6,216 nt of DNA, from NCBI GenBank assembly GCA_945827465.1, contig CALZOH010000188.1, forward strand, positions 1-6,216, given 5' to 3'. A model generated the notes under the pieces. That model saw nothing but the letters and a program-made list of their open reading frames with translations. It had not been told where the DNA came from and made no database searches. The position numbers were made by a program, and so were the translations under genes. The stretch comes from an uncultured Prevotellaceae bacterium. GTDB taxonomy: Bacteria > Bacteroidota > Bacteroidia > Bacteroidales > Bacteroidaceae. Below, piece by piece: positions 5,667 to 6,216 of this stretch (within the stretch, counting starts at the first letter, position 1; every line of letters starts with the position of its first letter).

Positions 5667-5698
5667 TTGACAAAACGGACTTCAAACGTGGGTTAGAT
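5667..5698 (+). promoter_or_regulatory. Possible weak promoter before the mini-ORFs
   Basis: TTGACA (5667-5672) is a perfect -35 box. The best -10-like sequence, TTAGAT (5693-5698), is 20 bp away, longer than the usual 16-18, so this is tentative. Confidence 0.25.
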
Positions 5699-5727
5699 AA
5701 GGAAATCTTTTTGAGGGGGTTCACAAA

Positions 5728-5844
5728 ATGGCTTTCAAACATGGAGTAAGTGAAGGGGCAATAAACGGATTCCCGCGCAGCAACAAATTATTAGAGGATT
5801 TTTTCAAAAACACCTTGCTAAATGGCCGAGCCTACTGGGAATAA
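5728..5844 (+). CDS. Small ORF, 38 codons, unknown
   Basis: ATG at 5728 has GAGGGGG 8 nt upstream (5713-5719), a very good ribosome binding site. The product starts MAFKHGVSEGAINGF and ends LLNGRAYWE: 38 residues, mixed charge, no signal peptide or membrane segment. It may be a true small protein, a leader peptide, or the remnant of the 5' end of a longer gene. Part of it (5734-5761) is made of sequence repeated upstream and downstream, which weakens the coding case. I do not recognise it. It ends 17 bp before the next mini-ORF. Confidence 0.35.
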   Translation: MAFKHGVSEGAINGFPRSNKLLEDFFKNTLLNGRAYWE

Positions 5845-5846
5845 GT

Positions 5847-5853
5847 GAGGAGG
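5847..5853 (+). promoter_or_regulatory. Strong ribosome binding site of the 19-codon ORF
   Basis: GAGGAGG, 8 nt before the ATG at 5862, near the optimum. It lies in a 19-nt sequence (5838-5856) that repeats 5743-5761 with four differences, all transitions. Confidence 0.55.
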
Positions 5854-5861
5854 TAATCAAA

Positions 5862-5921
5862 ATGGCATCAATTTTGATGCCACAGCAGAAATCCCGCTCC
5901 CGAAAGCGGCATCAATTTTGA
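5862..5921 (+). CDS. Mini-ORF, 19 codons, built on a palindromic repeat
   Basis: ATG with an excellent Shine-Dalgarno, encoding MASILMPQQKSRSRKRHQF and ending at TGA. The first codons lie within the first copy of a palindromic 22-mer (5864-5885), and the stop falls within the second copy, read in another frame. If translated, the product is a short basic peptide. Alternatively this is a leader-type ORF where a hairpin covers the first codons, or the broken start of a longer repeat-rich gene (copies 44 nt apart are out of frame). Function unknown. Confidence 0.3.
   Translation: MASILMPQQKSRSRKRHQF
5864..5885 (+). repeat. Palindrome-bearing 22-bp direct repeat, copy 1
   Basis: GGCATCAA-TT-TTGATGCC (5864-5881) is a perfect inverted repeat, extended by T5863/A5882, followed by ACAG. 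Identical to copy 2 over 22 bp. Confidence 0.85.
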
Positions 5922-5929
5922 TGCCACAG
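5908..5929 (+). repeat. Palindrome-bearing 22-bp direct repeat, copy 2
   Basis: Exact copy of 5864-5885, 44 nt downstream. Between the two lies a small hairpin CCGCT-CCCGAA-AGCGG (5894-5909). Two shorter relatives follow: CGCCAATTTGGAGCC (5941-5955) and CGCCAATTTTGAGCC (5982-5996). Confidence 0.85.
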
Positions 5930-5995
5930 GCGAAAATCTGCGCCAATTTGGAGCCTCGTTCTTTCAACAACTGATAAGATACGCCAATTTTGAGC

Positions 5996-6014
5996 CGAAA
6001 ACAAATTATTTTCG
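5996..6014 (+). repeat. Small A/T hairpin
   Basis: CGAAAA pairs with TTTTCG around CAAATTA. It lies between the CAATTTTGA repeats and the tandem repeat that follows. Confidence 0.4.
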
Positions 6015-6022
6015 AGAAAAGC

Positions 6023-6216
6023 GCATAAAAACCGATTTTTCGTGCTCTACCCCTTGAGGGACAAAAAAATATCATTCAACCCGCAATTTTTGGCGTTTCT
6101 CGATGGCTACCCTTTGAGGGAGAAAAAATTTTTATCAAAGTGGTTTATTTTTGGCCCTTCTCGATGCCTACCAGATGGGAGAGAAATTTTCAAAATCATT
6201 CATAAAAATCGAGTTT
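6023..6216 (+). repeat. 60-61 nt imperfect tandem repeat, three copies plus a start of a fourth, cut by the window end
   Basis: The anchor CTAC occurs at 6047, 6107 and 6168. Each unit reads roughly TTTCTCGATGGCTACC, then TTGAGGGAG, then an A-run, then AT-rich sequence ending ATTTTTGG or CATAAAAA. CATAAAAACCGA (6024-6035) recurs as CATAAAAATCGA (6201-6212), suggesting another unit begins at the window end. TTTCTC (6096-6101) can pair with GAGAAA (6120-6125), and a similar TTCTC/GAGAA pairing exists in the third copy. No supported gene in this stretch. Confidence 0.7.

Larger units (their letters stand above)
5458..5727. other. AT-rich intergenic stretch with degenerate repeats
   Basis: No supported gene for about 270 bases after the terminator. 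The stretch is dominated by the three repeat copies at 5489-5660 and by T6GA5-type runs that can form small A/T hairpins (5519-5534, and around 5580-5595). A TTGACA box is at 5667-5672. The stretch 5681-5702 (TTCAAACGTGGGTTAGATAAGG) resembles 5734-5756 inside the next mini-ORF. Confidence 0.5.

Noticed and set aside
5479..5742. 87-codon minus-strand frame with FFQKM/FFKKV patterns
   Set aside because: The pattern is the nucleotide repeat read in shifted frames; no ribosome binding site or domain was recognised.
5857..6075. 72-codon minus-strand frame
   Set aside because: It spans the palindromic 22-mers, has no start signal and resembles no known protein.
1..6216. tRNA, rRNA or known riboswitch
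   Set aside because: By eye I found no cloverleaf, T-loop GTTCRA context or riboswitch core; a tRNAscan or Infernal run would settle it.

Overview
The window looks like the end of a metagenomic assembly contig from a Firmicutes bacterium, most likely a gut Clostridia (Oscillospiraceae/Lachnospiraceae-like) member. The evidence is strong AGGAGG-type ribosome binding sites, a TnpV protein typical of clostridial mobile elements, a short-signal lipoprotein, and AT-rich intergenic DNA. The first 45 bases are not biological: they are the tail of the Illumina P7 primer, an 8-base i7 index and the Nextera Read 2/Tn5 mosaic-end adapter. Real sequence starts at about base 46, inside a gene.

Region 1 (46-3411) is a two-gene plus-strand operon. 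The first gene is a 5'-truncated superfamily II helicase of the DEAD/DEAH + DUF3427 type, often carrying an N-terminal phospholipase-D-like nuclease domain that would be in the missing part. It is followed after 23 bp by a DUF3800 protein, a putative RNase H-fold nuclease. The second gene is clearly more AT-rich than the first. The pair resembles the nuclease/helicase modules of bacterial defence islands; that role is inferred.

Region 2 (3412-4442, about 1 kb) has no credible protein gene and is the most unusual part. It holds a ladder of hairpins. The core is eleven inverted repeats of about 25-37 nt (3687-4178), with centres 35-55 nt apart. Each has a different stem but nearly the same A/T-only centre (TCAAWTTGA or GGTAAAWTTTACC type). 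Paralogous hairpins differ by paired, compensatory changes. Internal imperfections include several G.T pairs and no A.C pair on the plus strand, which suggests that the plus-strand RNA (the strand of the upstream operon) is what folds. More irregular hairpins lie before it (3428-3636) and after it (4212-4325). I know of no named RNA or repeat family that fits.

Region 3 (4443-5457) is a second small operon: a Thr/Glu/Pro-rich lipoprotein and a TnpV-family protein, ended by a strong intrinsic terminator.

Region 4 (5458-6216) is AT-rich and made almost wholly of degenerate repeats: three copies of a 60-70 nt unit, two mini-ORFs with excellent ribosome binding sites (38 and 19 codons), two exact copies of a palindrome-bearing 22-mer whose centre recalls the region 2 hairpins, and a 60-61 nt tandem repeat running off the end. 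Regions 2-4 look like an accessory or mobile-element landscape. Whether the hairpin array works with the helicase/DUF3800 operon or is a separate element is the main open question.
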